The notes under the pieces are model-generated. The model was not told where the DNA came from. It did not search any database and saw only the letters and a program-made list of their open reading frames with translations. A stretch of DNA of 64,000 nt from FEN-1279 sp964501535 (GTDB lineage Bacteria; Bacteroidota; Ignavibacteria; Tepidaquicellales; Tepidaquicellaceae): NCBI GenBank assembly GCA_964501535.1, contig CAZCSV010000003.1, positions 186,001-250,000 on the forward strand, in the 5' to 3' direction. Shown here in pieces: positions 19,452 to 28,051 of the stretch. The translations under genes were made by a program, and so were the position numbers. The stretch's first letter is position 1, and each line of letters begins with the position of its first letter.

Positions 19452-20768
19452 TCAGCGAGCCATATAATTTTCAATTTCTCTGACCTCCTTGAACAGGGCA
19501 GAGGTAAGATTTTCGTATCCGTTTTTCGTTACTAATATATCGTCTTCGATTCTCACGCCGATTCCGTGATATTTTTTCGGTGCGTCACTGCCCTTTGCGA
19601 TATATATTCCGGGTTCCACGGTCAGTATATTTCCTGCTTTAAGCACGTCGTAACCGTTATTTGTTTTAACCGCATCGTGTGTATCGAGACCAAGGTGGTG
19701 TCCGACTCCGTGCATATAATATTTAATTACCTCTTCCTTCTTTTTAATTATTTTCAGGTTCAGCAGGCCTTTTGCAAGCGTATCCTTGGCATAATTTTTC
19801 AGATACGACAATTTTACACCCGGCTTAATTCTTTTAATCACTTCTTTCTGGACTTTTAAAACCAGTTCATAGATTTCCTTTTGCGGTGCGGAAAATTTCC
19901 CGTTTACGGGTACTGTGCGGGTGATATCGGAATTGTATCCGTTGAACTCCGCGCCGGAATCAATTAAAACCAAATCACCATCTTTCAGTATATCCCGGTT
20001 GGTTTCATAGTGAAGAGTGCAAGCATTATTCCCTGAAGCAACTATTGTATTGAATGCAACATCAGAAGCACCGTAAGTTTTATAATTGTACTCAAGTATG
20101 GATTGCACCTGGTATTCTCGCATTCCTGCTTTCAGCGTAGTTATCGCATCTTCAAATGCATTTACGCAAATATCCGCCGAGCGTTTCATTTCGGAAATTT
20201 CGAAATCGGTTTTAACGAATCTCATTTTTCCGATAAGATTGTTCACGTCTATAATCTGAATATTCGGAGTCATTGTAAAAAGCTTTTCATACAAATCTAT
20301 TACTATTCGTTTCATTTCGCCTGTCAAGGAATAAAATTCGGGAATGTTGATATAGAGTTTATCAACATCAGGGGTAAGGCTCGCTGTCAGGAGATTCATC
20401 AATTCCGTATTCACCATTCCGTATTCAATTCCGAGTTCTTTATTTACGTTTTCAAAGCCGAGGCGTTTGCCCGTCCACACTTCCCTTGCTTTATCTTTTT
20501 GCTGGACGAATAAAATTTCTTTAACGGTTTTGAATTTATTTTTCCCCGTTGATACTTTAATTCCTCCGGGAGCCAGCAGTAATGCAGAATGCGGCTCATT
20601 GAATCCGGTGAGGTAAAAGAAATTCCTGTTTTGCTTAAAGGGAAAATCGTAATCGTATGATTTATGTTTAAAAGTCGCACCGAAGACGAGGACGAGCGAG
20701 CCTTTATCAACCTGCTTCAGCAGTTCCTGCCTTCGGGTTTTGTGGAAAGAGAGTTTGTTTTTGGGCAT
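19452..20768 (-). CDS. pepP: Xaa-Pro aminopeptidase (M24B)
   Basis: A 438-residue cytoplasmic metallopeptidase that removes N-terminal residues preceding proline. The N-terminal AMP_N domain (FPFKQNRNFFYLTGFNEPHS) is followed by the pita-bread fold. Metal ligands can be assigned to Asp in LIDSGAEFNGY, Asp in SDITRTVP, His in HGVGHHLGLDTHDA, Glu in VEPGIYI and Glu in GVRIEDD. Length and order match bacterial PepP. Single gene; ATG start. Confidence 0.94.
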   Translation of the reverse strand: MPKNKLSFHKTRRQELLKQVDKGSLVLVFGATFKHKSYDYDFPFKQNRNFFYLTGFNEPHSALLLAPGGIKVSTGKNKFKTVKEILFVQQKDKAREVWTGKRLGFENVNKELGIEYGMVNTELMNLLTASLTPDVDKLYINIPEFYSLTGEMKRIVIDLYEKLFTMTPNIQIIDVNNLIGKMRFVKTDFEISEMKRSADICVNAFEDAITTLKAGMREYQVQSILEYNYKTYGASDVAFNTIVASGNNACTLHYETNRDILKDGDLVLIDSGAEFNGYNSDITRTVPVNGKFSAPQKEIYELVLKVQKEVIKRIKPGVKLSYLKNYAKDTLAKGLLNLKIIKKKEEVIKYYMHGVGHHLGLDTHDAVKTNNGYDVLKAGNILTVEPGIYIAKGSDAPKKYHGIGVRIEDDILVTKNGYENLTSALFKEVREIENYMAR

Positions 20769-20826
20769 AAAATTATTTTTATAATTTCATATTTATTACA
20801 TGAATTAAAAGCTACGGAAAATACTG

Positions 20827-21099
20827 TTATTGTTTTTTAGTAAAAAAGTTAATCATTTTATTAAAATTAAATCCTACTCCAGCAAAGTTAGGTTCTAATA
20901 TTAATGAGTCTGCCAAAGCTTTTCCAATTCCTTTTTTTAATTCCTTTGCTATTTTAAAATCATTCAGATCCTTTTTTTGTATTATATCATTAAATAATTT
21001 TTCAACTAGCGCAACAACTTCTGTTGTTGTCTTACAAAACTTTTTCAATGGAATGAAAATAAGTTTCAAGTCATCTTCAACTTCTTTTGAATGGTTCAA
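20827..21099 (-). CDS. Unrecognised 90-residue protein, second gene of a small bicistron
   Basis: A 90-residue mostly helical, Lys-rich protein without signal peptide. Its TTG start overlaps the stop of the upstream 100-residue gene (TTGA, 4 bases), the usual sign of co-translation. It ends with a NFAGVGFNFNKMINFF segment. I do not recognise the family. Codon use is AT-rich compared with pepP, and the pair lies between pepP and a REP/transposase locus, which suggests acquired DNA. Confidence 0.55.
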   Translation of the reverse strand: MNHSKEVEDDLKLIFIPLKKFCKTTTEVVALVEKLFNDIIQKKDLNDFKIAKELKKGIGKALADSLILEPNFAGVGFNFNKMINFFTKKQ

Positions 21100-21398
21100 A
21101 CTAAAATTCTCTCTAAATTTACTTGGATTCTATTTGTTATTAATATTGCAGGTAACATGTCTTCTGCATCTTCGCCATTTATATTATGCCATGATAAAAC
21201 TTCATCTTGAAAATGGACTTTATCAGTTCCTCTAATAACAACAGCTTTATTTTCTGCTGCAATTGAAGCCATTTTTTCGTAATTCTTTATTAAAGCTTCT
21301 CCAAGTGGTTCTTCCCATCCATAATCAAGAAGATAAATAAAATAATTCCTTGTGGTATCAATTGGAATATTGGTTAAAGATTGAATATATAGTCCCAT
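21096..21398 (-). CDS. Unrecognised 100-residue protein, first gene of a small bicistron
   Basis: A 100-residue soluble protein from an ATG at 21398, containing RNYFIYLLDYGWEEPLGEAL and a later KAVVIRGTDKVHFQDEVLSW segment, with aromatic and acidic residues clustered. No family is recognised. It overlaps the 90-residue gene by 4 bases, so the two products are probably made together and may interact. It lies just upstream (on its own strand) of nothing but repeats, so the unit is self-contained. A toxin-antitoxin or defence-associated pair is a possibility but has no direct support. Confidence 0.55.
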   Translation of the reverse strand: MGLYIQSLTNIPIDTTRNYFIYLLDYGWEEPLGEALIKNYEKMASIAAENKAVVIRGTDKVHFQDEVLSWHNINGEDAEDMLPAILITNRIQVNLERILV

Positions 21399-21885
21399 AT
21401 TATTATAATTTAATTTATAAACCTTTTAATTTGGATTCTGCCGCTGTTGGTGTTTAGTCCGATTTAGCAGACTTAACCAACAGGAAATTTAAAAGCTCAA
21501 TAGCCACGAGCTTTAGCTCGTGGGATAGTAAAACCAAAAACCCGGCTTTAGCCGATAACCTAAACATTTTGGGCTAAAGCCCAAATAAGGGTGAATCTAT
21601 TTCCACGACCTGAAGGTCGTGGCTACTGAAAAAGAACTTAATCAAAAAAAACGTTCAAGTTTTGGGCTAAAGCCCAAATAAGGTGAATCTAAACCACGAC
21701 CTGAAGGTCGTGGCTACTGAAAAAGAACTTAATCAAAAAAAACGTTCAAGTTTTGGGCTAAAGCCCAAATAAGGTGAATCTAAACCACGACCTGAAGGTC
21801 GTGGCTACTGAAAAAGAGCAAATCCTTCACATCGATTTAAGGTCGTGGCTACTGAAAAAGAACTTTATAAAAAACACTTTAGCCG
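21399..21885. repeat. REP array: hairpin repeats in tandem next to a RAYT gene
   Basis: This 487-base stretch has no gene. It holds an imperfect ~40-base palindrome (about 21444-21483), a CCACGAG/CTCGTGG hairpin (21504-21523), and near-identical tandem units of 91-93 bases. Each unit has two hairpins: TTTGGGC-TAAA-GCCCAAA (21568, 21661, 21752) and CCACGACC-TGAA-GGTCGTGG (21603, 21694, 21785). The second hairpin is always followed by CTACTGAAAAAG. Read on the minus strand each copy is GTAG plus a palindrome, the form described for REP elements used by RAYT transposases. A degenerate half copy ends at 21852. Confidence 0.85.
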
Positions 21886-22314
21886 TTAACCCTTTTTAAA
21901 AGCATATTTCTCTAAAAACAACTCCACTTCTTCAGCAAATGATTTCTTCCTATGATGCTCTTCCTGATTCTTTATATACTCTCTTACTTTCGGAATCAAA
22001 GATTCGCTCACAGACACCGCTATATATTCATCCTGCCATTCAAACTTTTTATCTAACAGCTTATTTTGATTCAACCAAAATGAAGATTCACCTTTTATTA
22101 ATTGAGTTAATTTGGAAAGAGACTGCTCAGCTTTAATAGAAATTAATAAATGTACGTGGTCTTCAACCCCATTAATAAAATCTAAATAAATATCATTTTT
22201 CCGTGCATTATCTTTTATATGGTCATATAATTTATATTTTAAATCAGGAGTGATAATTTTATTTCTGTTTTTAGTTGACCAAATCAGATGAACCCAAACT
22301 TTGATAAAAGGCAT
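21886..22314 (-). CDS. REP-associated tyrosine transposase (RAYT, Y1/IS200-like)
   Basis: A 142-residue HUH single-strand endonuclease of the TnpA/Y1 family. The metal-binding HUH motif is His53-Val-His55 in GVEDHVHLLISI, and the nucleophile is probably Tyr113 in KVREYIKNQEEHH. FEWQDEYIAVSVSES is typical of the family. It is flanked on both sides by GTAG-headed palindromes (21603-21852 and 22361-22384) rather than by IS200 ends, so it fits a RAYT (REPtron) better than an active insertion sequence. ATG start, full length, no frameshift. RAYTs are thought to be domesticated transposases that spread REPs. Confidence 0.88.
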   Translation of the reverse strand: MPFIKVWVHLIWSTKNRNKIITPDLKYKLYDHIKDNARKNDIYLDFINGVEDHVHLLISIKAEQSLSKLTQLIKGESSFWLNQNKLLDKKFEWQDEYIAVSVSESLIPKVREYIKNQEEHHRKKSFAEEVELFLEKYAFKKG

Positions 22315-22329
22315 AATTTTAAAAATTAT

Positions 22330-22390
22330 CGGCTAAAGCCGTCATTTATAAAAATCCCTTCCACGAGCTAAAGCTCGTGGCTACTGAAAA
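22330..22390 (-). repeat. REP hairpins on the upstream side of the RAYT gene
   Basis: A CGGC-TAAA-GCCG hairpin (about 22330-22341) and a CCACGAGC/GCTCGTGG palindrome at 22361-22380 followed by CTACTGAAAAA. On the minus strand this reads GTAG plus palindrome, in the same orientation as the array on the other side, so the transposase gene is bracketed by REPs. Confidence 0.8.
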
Positions 22391-22447
22391 AAGCATTTAA
22401 AAACGAATAACAAAAACATTCATAATTCAAAATTTAGCATTCGAGAA

Positions 22448-24004
22448 CTAATCTTCGAACTTCTCTTTATCTTTATTATTCACGACATCGTCAATCTGAA
22501 TAGGATACTTGCCGCTGAAGCAGGCGGTGCAGTAGTCGGTTTTCTCCTCCGCATACGGGACAGCATCCAGCAGTTTTTCCAGTGAAAGATAGCCGAGCGA
22601 ATCCACTCCCAATTCCTGTCTTATTCCCTCGATGTTTCCGTTATGCTGGTTTGCAATGAGCTCTTCCTTCGACGGGAAATCCATACCGTAATAGCAGGGA
22701 GACACGATTGGGGGTGAAGTGATACGCAGATGAATTTCTTTGGGATTTGCCTTCTTGATTAAGTCGACGAGCATTTTAAGTGTATTTCCCCTGACAATCG
22801 AATCATCGACGATAACCACCTTGCGGTTATTCAGCACGCCTTTAACGATATTGAATTTAATTTTTATTTTCAGTTTCCTGTTATCCTGACCCGGGAGAAT
22901 AAATGTTCTACCGATATAATGGCTTCTAATCAGTCCTATTTCGTGTTTCAGATTTTTCGTAGTTTTAATTGCTTCGTTAAAGTATCCGAGTGTAGCGGTA
23001 TTAGAGGAGTCGGGGACATTAATTATGATTACTTTCTTTTCATCGTCGTCGACCGGATTATCCTTATCAGGCGGCGGCTGTTCAATCGAGAGATTCCGTC
23101 CGATATTTCTTCTCACCTTATCGACTTTCTCCTCGAAAATCTGGCTGTCGGGTCTGGAGAAATATATATACTCAAAGATGCAGTGTTTATATTTATCCGC
23201 AGTTTTAAAGATAGTCGATTTCGGTTTTTTATTTTTGATAGCATCCCTGTCGATAACAATCATTTCTCCCGGTTCGACATCCCTGATATAATCCGCATTC
23301 AGAATATCGAGTGCAGTTGTTTCAGAGGCAAATATATAGCTGTCTTCCAGCGAGCCCATCACGAAAGGTCTGACTCCATACTGGTCGCGGACAGCAATAA
23401 GTTTTTCATCCGTCAAAATGCAGACAGAATAGGCACCTTCTACCTGATTAAAAGCATCGAGCAATTTATCCTCGATGGTTTTCTCTTTACTTTTTGCTAT
23501 TAAATGTAAAATTATTTCGCTGTCTGTTGTGGTCTGAAAAATCGTACCTTCGTTCTGAAGTTTATTTCTGAGGTAATTTGTATTTGTCAGGTTACCGTTA
23601 TGAGAGAGTGCGAGATTTCCGTCCTTATAATTCACCTTAAAGGGCTGGATATTATTTCTTCTTCCAGATGCACCCGTTGTTGAATAGCGGTTATGACCGA
23701 TTGCAGAATTTCCTTTAAGGTCTTCGGTCAAAATCAGTTCATCGGCAAAGACATCGAGTACAAGCCCAGTTCCTTTATGCACGTTGAAATGGTATCTCTT
23801 TTTATCTTCGAGATATTCGCAGGACACAATTCCCGCGGCCTCCTGTCCCCTGTGCTGGAGAGCGTGAAGTCCGTAATACGTCAATATAGCCGCTTCGGGA
23901 TTGTTATAAATCCCGAACACACCGCAATTGGAATGAATTGATTTTGTATAGCAATCGACAAAATGCTTCTTCCTTCTTAAGAGTCTTTCTTTATCTATTT
24001 TCAT
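22448..24004 (-). CDS. purF: Amidophosphoribosyltransferase
   Basis: A 518-residue enzyme for the first committed step of purine synthesis (PRPP plus glutamine to phosphoribosylamine). The N-terminal nucleophile is Cys27 in NCGVFGIYN, so a 26-residue propeptide would have to be removed. The glutaminase domain shows GHNRYSTTG and SHNGNLTN. The phosphoribosyltransferase domain has the PRPP loop VVIVDDSIVRGNT, and the C-terminal DYCTACFSGKYPI is typical. An acidic/Pro-rich insertion (near residue 310) precedes the PRT domain. It heads a minus-strand cluster only in position; its stop lies 55 bases from the REP repeats. Confidence 0.95.
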   Translation of the reverse strand: MKIDKERLLRRKKHFVDCYTKSIHSNCGVFGIYNNPEAAILTYYGLHALQHRGQEAAGIVSCEYLEDKKRYHFNVHKGTGLVLDVFADELILTEDLKGNSAIGHNRYSTTGASGRRNNIQPFKVNYKDGNLALSHNGNLTNTNYLRNKLQNEGTIFQTTTDSEIILHLIAKSKEKTIEDKLLDAFNQVEGAYSVCILTDEKLIAVRDQYGVRPFVMGSLEDSYIFASETTALDILNADYIRDVEPGEMIVIDRDAIKNKKPKSTIFKTADKYKHCIFEYIYFSRPDSQIFEEKVDKVRRNIGRNLSIEQPPPDKDNPVDDDEKKVIIINVPDSSNTATLGYFNEAIKTTKNLKHEIGLIRSHYIGRTFILPGQDNRKLKIKIKFNIVKGVLNNRKVVIVDDSIVRGNTLKMLVDLIKKANPKEIHLRITSPPIVSPCYYGMDFPSKEELIANQHNGNIEGIRQELGVDSLGYLSLEKLLDAVPYAEEKTDYCTACFSGKYPIQIDDVVNNKDKEKFED

Positions 24005-24018
24005 AACAATAAATTTTT

Positions 24019-25116
24019 CTATTTCTTTTTGTCAGTAACCCTGATATGATTCGAGAAAATCCATGCTTTTTCGCCGAGCCAGCATTCGACCCTGTAGTTA
24101 CCGGGTTCTTTAGTATCCCATACGCAGCCGATACCCGAATACTCATCATAGATTTTACCGTCTTTAATCAATTTTAATTTTGCCTGTTTCGGAACGAAAG
24201 TATTAAAAATAATATTTTTATTTTTTTTCTTATCGAAGTAAATTTCGTCTCCCAGGTTATACGTTACCCCGTCATATTCGGCAAAGAACCTGAAACCTTT
24301 CCCATCCCCGTAATAATGATTTACGATAAAGGATTTTCCGTATCTCAACGCTTCAATTATTTCTTTTTTATACAGAGCGAATTTCTCGCTGTTCCCTTTT
24401 TTAATTTCTTCATTCAGCAAGACATGAGTACGGATGGATTTAAAAAGCACTTTATACGGAAACACCTCTATGGTATAGAAGCCCATCAAATTCTGTTTAT
24501 GGGCGTGAGCGTCAACGCTTCCAATTGCGGTAACTTTTCTTTCCTTATTCAGTTCATCCCATTTCCTAACAGCTTCCTTGTCCGGAGCTTCGATAGATTT
24601 AAGCGGGTGAAGGAATCTCTGCACTTTATTATTATCGTTCAGGCCTTCGACCCATTCGCTCATATGATTCCAGATTTCAATTCCGTCGAAATCCTTGCTT
24701 TTCCATGCAATCCACGGGTATGCGGGATGTTCGGGATACTGATTTCTTTTTTCAAACGGGTGAGCAATGAAACCGACACCGCCTTTCTTTTTTATTTCCG
24801 TCACATATTGTTCAGCGGTCAGATTACATCCAAGCTCTCCATTGGACAGCACTCTGAATGTCCCTATCAGTTCTTCCAGTCCCATTACGAGGTAATGGTT
24901 TTTATTGCTCTTGTCATTAATTTCATATCCGACGATAACCATTGTATTATCGAACCACTTCTCCAAGCCCTCATCTCTTGCGAGAAGAGTATTGTGGTCA
25001 GTAAGGATGACGAAATCCAGATTTACTTCATTTGCATACTTAGCGATTTCTTCCACACTGCCCGTGCCATCCGAAAAAGTAGAATGGACATGTATTGCAC
25101 CATTGTATTCGTACAT
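24019..25116 (-). CDS. PHP-domain metal-dependent phosphoesterase
   Basis: A 365-residue protein with a polymerase-and-histidinol-phosphatase (PHP) fold. Metal ligands are visible in HVHSTFSDGT (His9, His11, Asp16), LTDHNTL, FIAHPFE and VDAHAHKQN. The C-terminal ~90 residues form a separate beta-rich segment ending in a GNYRVECWLGEKAWIFSNHI motif, seen in PHP proteins annotated as predicted metal-dependent phosphoesterases or CehA/McbA-like hydrolases. It lies 14 bases before purF on the same strand, so the two probably share a transcript. Substrate is unknown. Confidence 0.82.
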   Translation of the reverse strand: MYEYNGAIHVHSTFSDGTGSVEEIAKYANEVNLDFVILTDHNTLLARDEGLEKWFDNTMVIVGYEINDKSNKNHYLVMGLEELIGTFRVLSNGELGCNLTAEQYVTEIKKKGGVGFIAHPFEKRNQYPEHPAYPWIAWKSKDFDGIEIWNHMSEWVEGLNDNNKVQRFLHPLKSIEAPDKEAVRKWDELNKERKVTAIGSVDAHAHKQNLMGFYTIEVFPYKVLFKSIRTHVLLNEEIKKGNSEKFALYKKEIIEALRYGKSFIVNHYYGDGKGFRFFAEYDGVTYNLGDEIYFDKKKNKNIIFNTFVPKQAKLKLIKDGKIYDEYSGIGCVWDTKEPGNYRVECWLGEKAWIFSNHIRVTDKKK

Positions 25117-25120
25117 ATAT

Positions 25121-25624
25121 TTATAGTTTATTTTGTTTTTTCTTTTTAATAATAGTTACGCCCAGTACCGCACCTATCATTCCGAACAAGGGATATATTA
25201 TCAAATTTGAAAACAAAGAAACAATCGAAATAGTTGGCGAAAAGCCGTATTGATTAAATTCATCCGAGAATTTATTCATTTGCACCACAATTTCCGGCGG
25301 CAAAGAAAAATCCTTCAAAAAAGACAATGTTTCGTCCACGGGATTTTGTTTAGACATAAGCATAAAGGCAAAATTGAAAGCGGAGACTAAAATTCCCGAT
25401 AATATGCCACACAAAATTCCTATCATCACGCCGTCTTTTGAATTTAAATCCGTCTGTGTGTTTTCAATCTGTTTATTATAAATAAAGACACCGGCCAATC
25501 CTCCAAGCATAATACCCGAGCAAAAGAAAAGGTTAACAAAGTTAATAAAAGGGAGCACAGAAATCGAAGTCATAATAAAAGTTCCATAAACAATAGGTAT
25601 CATCCTGTTAGGTTGTTTATTCAT
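25121..25624 (-). CDS. Four-helix membrane protein of unknown function
   Basis: A 167-residue protein with four predicted transmembrane helices (about 10-30, 35-53, 66-90 and 130-155) and a short basic C-terminus (IKKKKQNKL). It resembles the small integral membrane proteins labelled DUF4199 or hypothetical in Bacteroidota, but I cannot name the family with certainty. It is 4 bases from the PHP gene stop-to-start and 5 bases from the DUF2085 gene, so all three are one operon. Confidence 0.6.
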   Translation of the reverse strand: MNKQPNRMIPIVYGTFIMTSISVLPFINFVNLFFCSGIMLGGLAGVFIYNKQIENTQTDLNSKDGVMIGILCGILSGILVSAFNFAFMLMSKQNPVDETLSFLKDFSLPPEIVVQMNKFSDEFNQYGFSPTISIVSLFSNLIIYPLFGMIGAVLGVTIIKKKKQNKL

Positions 25625-25629
25625 ACAAG

Positions 25630-26133
25630 TTATTCTTTCCCTTTCGCTTCATTATTGTTTTTAAAATAAACAAAAAGTTCATTAAAGAAATTATAAAATC
25701 CGGGTATTAAATAAAAAGGCAAAATAAAACCGATTAAAGCCCCTGTAAATGTTCTGGAGATAAAGGAATTGTTAAAAACATCGAATAAGTCCATCACGGC
25801 ATCCAGAAACACAAAAAATGCAGGGACAAGAAGAAGCCACAGTGGTGGTAATTTTAGATTATTTATGCCTTTAACAAGCGGATAAACAATTACCGAGAGT
25901 AAAAAAGCCCAGTAAATTGAAAGGCAACGGGAACAAACCGCATATTTTTCGCCTAATAAATGATAAGAACGGTCATCAAGCTGATGGCAGGTAACAGAAA
26001 AGAAAGAATACGAGAAGTCTGAAACAGTTTTTAGGATACCTGAAGAATTATGAAAAAGGGGCGCAAAGACTATAAAAGCGTTCCAAAACAGTGTAATTAC
26101 GAGAAAAATAAAATAAATTCTTTTACCTGACAT
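25630..26133 (-). CDS. DUF2085 membrane protein
   Basis: A 167-residue protein with four helices and the DUF2085 signature: SVTCHQLDDRSYHLLGEKY followed by AVCSRCLSIYWAF. The conserved Cys/His pattern (CHQ, C..C) suggests a metal or redox site at the membrane. The biochemical role of the family is not established. It is the first gene of the operon that runs into the membrane protein, PHP and purF genes. Confidence 0.8.
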   Translation of the reverse strand: MSGKRIYFIFLVITLFWNAFIVFAPLFHNSSGILKTVSDFSYSFFSVTCHQLDDRSYHLLGEKYAVCSRCLSIYWAFLLSVIVYPLVKGINNLKLPPLWLLLVPAFFVFLDAVMDLFDVFNNSFISRTFTGALIGFILPFYLIPGFYNFFNELFVYFKNNNEAKGKE

Positions 26134-26325
26134 TATTTTGCATTATTTTTGTATATAAAAATAAAACGACTAAATCTAAATAAAAAGGTCAAACAATACC
26201 AATTTACAAAAATATGCAAAAAAACAGTTTTTATTTTTATTAGTTGAATTTAATTATATTGTTTTGCATATTCGCAAAAAAGTGTTCTTTTAAATTTTAT
26301 TCATTAACAATTTAATATCTGAGAC

Positions 26326-26658
26326 ATGAAAATTAACATAACGGCTAGGCATTTTAAGGCAAAAGATTCTTTAAAGAAGTATGCAAAGGCAAGGATAGAA
26401 GAATTGGGAAAGTACAGTGAAAATATTTTATTTGCGGACGTGATATTTTTTTACGACAAACCACCGGCAGATACTAAATATTGTGAATTAATATTTAAGT
26501 TAAAGGATAAGATACTGACTGCAAAGGAATCTGCAGGTGATTTTGAAAAAGCGGTTGATAATGCTGTTTTAAAAATCGAAACGCAACTATACAAATACAA
26601 AGACAAAAATAAGACACAAAAATATAAAAAAGATACAGGAAAATTCAAATCAATTTAA
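26326..26658 (+). CDS. hpf: Ribosome hibernation-promoting factor (short HPF/RaiA)
   Basis: A 110-residue protein of the HPF/YfiA family, which binds the 30S subunit in stationary phase. It begins MKINITARHFKAKDSLKKY, and the KIETQLYKYKDK segment with basic C-terminus is typical; it lacks the C-terminal domain of long HPF. Upstream 26134-26325 is a 192-base AT-rich intergenic region shared with the divergent DUF2085 gene. hprK starts 7 bases downstream, so the pair is an operon. Confidence 0.9.
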   Translation: MKINITARHFKAKDSLKKYAKARIEELGKYSENILFADVIFFYDKPPADTKYCELIFKLKDKILTAKESAGDFEKAVDNAVLKIETQLYKYKDKNKTQKYKKDTGKFKSI

Positions 26659-26665
26659 ATAATTA

Positions 26666-27715
26666 TTGCCGGACAGATTTAAAGACATAAAGGAATTCAA
26701 AAGGGAATTTATAGGTGTAGATTTTTTTTACAGTGAATGCAAGGAGAGATTCAAATTAAAGAAAGCGACATCTAAAAGAATTCCCAAAGAAAAAGTTGTC
26801 AGAGAAAAGGACATACACAGGCCCGGGTTGGCATTAGCGGGTTACGTGGAATTATTTACCTATAACCGGGTACAGATTTTCGGTAACACGGAAATGAAGT
26901 ATCTGAAGACCCTTACAAGCAAAAACCGTCTGATTACATTAAAGAGATTTTTTTCGTTTGAAATTCCATGCGTTATTATAACGGATAACAACAAGGCACC
27001 GAATGAACTCTTAAAAATAGCAGATGAAAACAAGGTACCTGTTTTCATTACTCCTTACCAGACAACACGATTTGTAAATTTCATAAGTGATTTTCTCGAC
27101 GACCAGTTTTCCACACAGGTAGCGATACACGGTTCATTCGTTGACGTTTACGGAGTTGGATTATTATTCTGCGGTAAATCCGGGATAGGAAAAAGCGAAA
27201 TAACGCTAGATTTAGTAGAGAGAGGTCACAGGTTAGTGGCAGACGACATAGTAGTAGTATCGAAAAAGGCAGAAAGCATATTAATGGGAGCGGGAACTTC
27301 TCTGGTAAAGCACTTTATGGAAATCCGAGGACTCGGCATAATAGACATCAAGCAGATTTTCGGTATAAGGGCAATAAGATTCCAAAAGAGGGTGGAAGTA
27401 ATAGTAGAGCTTGAGGATTGGAACAGTTCAAAGAACTACGACAGGACCGGATTAAATTCCAAGATAATTAATTTAATGGGAGTCGACATTGAAGCCATCA
27501 ATTTACCAATTTTTCCCGGCAAAAACATAACGGTAATAGCAGAAGTGATAGCATTGAATTATTTATGCAAACATTACGGTTATAATGCCGCAAAAATATT
27601 CGAAAAAAGACTTGAAGCAAAAATAAAACGGAACAAGAAGGATTCGGGTTTCGGAAAGAATTCATATAACGGATTCGGAAGGAACACAGAATACTTCGAG
27701 CATGATTTTGAATAG
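26666..27715 (+). CDS. hprK: HPr kinase/phosphorylase
   Basis: A 349-residue bifunctional kinase/phosphorylase. The N-terminal domain is followed by the Walker A GKSGIGKSE, the HRLVADDIV segment and the HprK signature around MEIRGLGIIDIKQIFG. The TTG start at 26666 lies 7 bases after the hpf stop. The ~35 residues after EKRLEAKIKRN are a Gly/Asn-rich tail not usual for the family. No HPr or other PTS gene is in the window, so its partner lies elsewhere; the pairing with hpf suggests a nutrient-status role (inference). Confidence 0.9.
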   Translation: MPDRFKDIKEFKREFIGVDFFYSECKERFKLKKATSKRIPKEKVVREKDIHRPGLALAGYVELFTYNRVQIFGNTEMKYLKTLTSKNRLITLKRFFSFEIPCVIITDNNKAPNELLKIADENKVPVFITPYQTTRFVNFISDFLDDQFSTQVAIHGSFVDVYGVGLLFCGKSGIGKSEITLDLVERGHRLVADDIVVVSKKAESILMGAGTSLVKHFMEIRGLGIIDIKQIFGIRAIRFQKRVEVIVELEDWNSSKNYDRTGLNSKIINLMGVDIEAINLPIFPGKNITVIAEVIALNYLCKHYGYNAAKIFEKRLEAKIKRNKKDSGFGKNSYNGFGRNTEYFEHDFE

Positions 27716-27762
27716 CACAAATTATTTTAAAATTTTAATTTTAACTGGAGGTTAAAAAATTT

Positions 27763-27990
27763 ATGGTTTGGACATTAGAATTAGCTTCATTCCTTGATGA
27801 TGCACCATGGCCTGCCAATAAGGCAGAGCTAATAGACTATGCAACAAGGACAGGTGCACCAAAAGAGGTAATTGACAATCTAATGGATCTTGAAGATACA
27901 GAAGAGCCCTACGAGAGCATGGAAGAAATTTGGCTGGATTATCCAACAGACGAGGATTTCTTTTACGATGAAGAAAACAAAGATTTTTAA
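27763..27990 (+). CDS. DUF2795 small acidic protein
   Basis: A 75-residue strongly acidic protein. The WTLELASFLDDAPWPANKAEL and IDYATRTGAPKEVIDNLMDL stretch matches the DUF2795 family, small proteins of unknown role in many bacteria. A clear Shine-Dalgarno (CTGGAGG) precedes the ATG, and an intrinsic terminator follows, so it is well expressed. It ends the hpf-hprK transcript or is a separate one. Confidence 0.85.
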   Translation: MVWTLELASFLDDAPWPANKAELIDYATRTGAPKEVIDNLMDLEDTEEPYESMEEIWLDYPTDEDFFYDEENKDF

Positions 27991-28010
27991 CTTTAAAACC
28001 GGATAAACAA

Positions 28011-28041
28011 AAAACCCAATAATTTTTTATTGGGTTTTTTT
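28011..28041 (+). terminator. Intrinsic terminator after the DUF2795 gene
   Basis: Stem of AAACCCAATAA and ATTGGGTTT with a T-rich loop, then a run of T. It ends only about 10 bases before the start of the next gene, leaving almost no 5' leader. Confidence 0.8.
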
Positions 28042-28051
28042 ATAACACACC

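Noticed and set aside
21568..21810. Tandem repeats resembling a CRISPR array
   Set aside because: Units are 91-93 bases, near-identical along their whole length with two internal hairpins; there are no short repeats with unique spacers and no cas genes.
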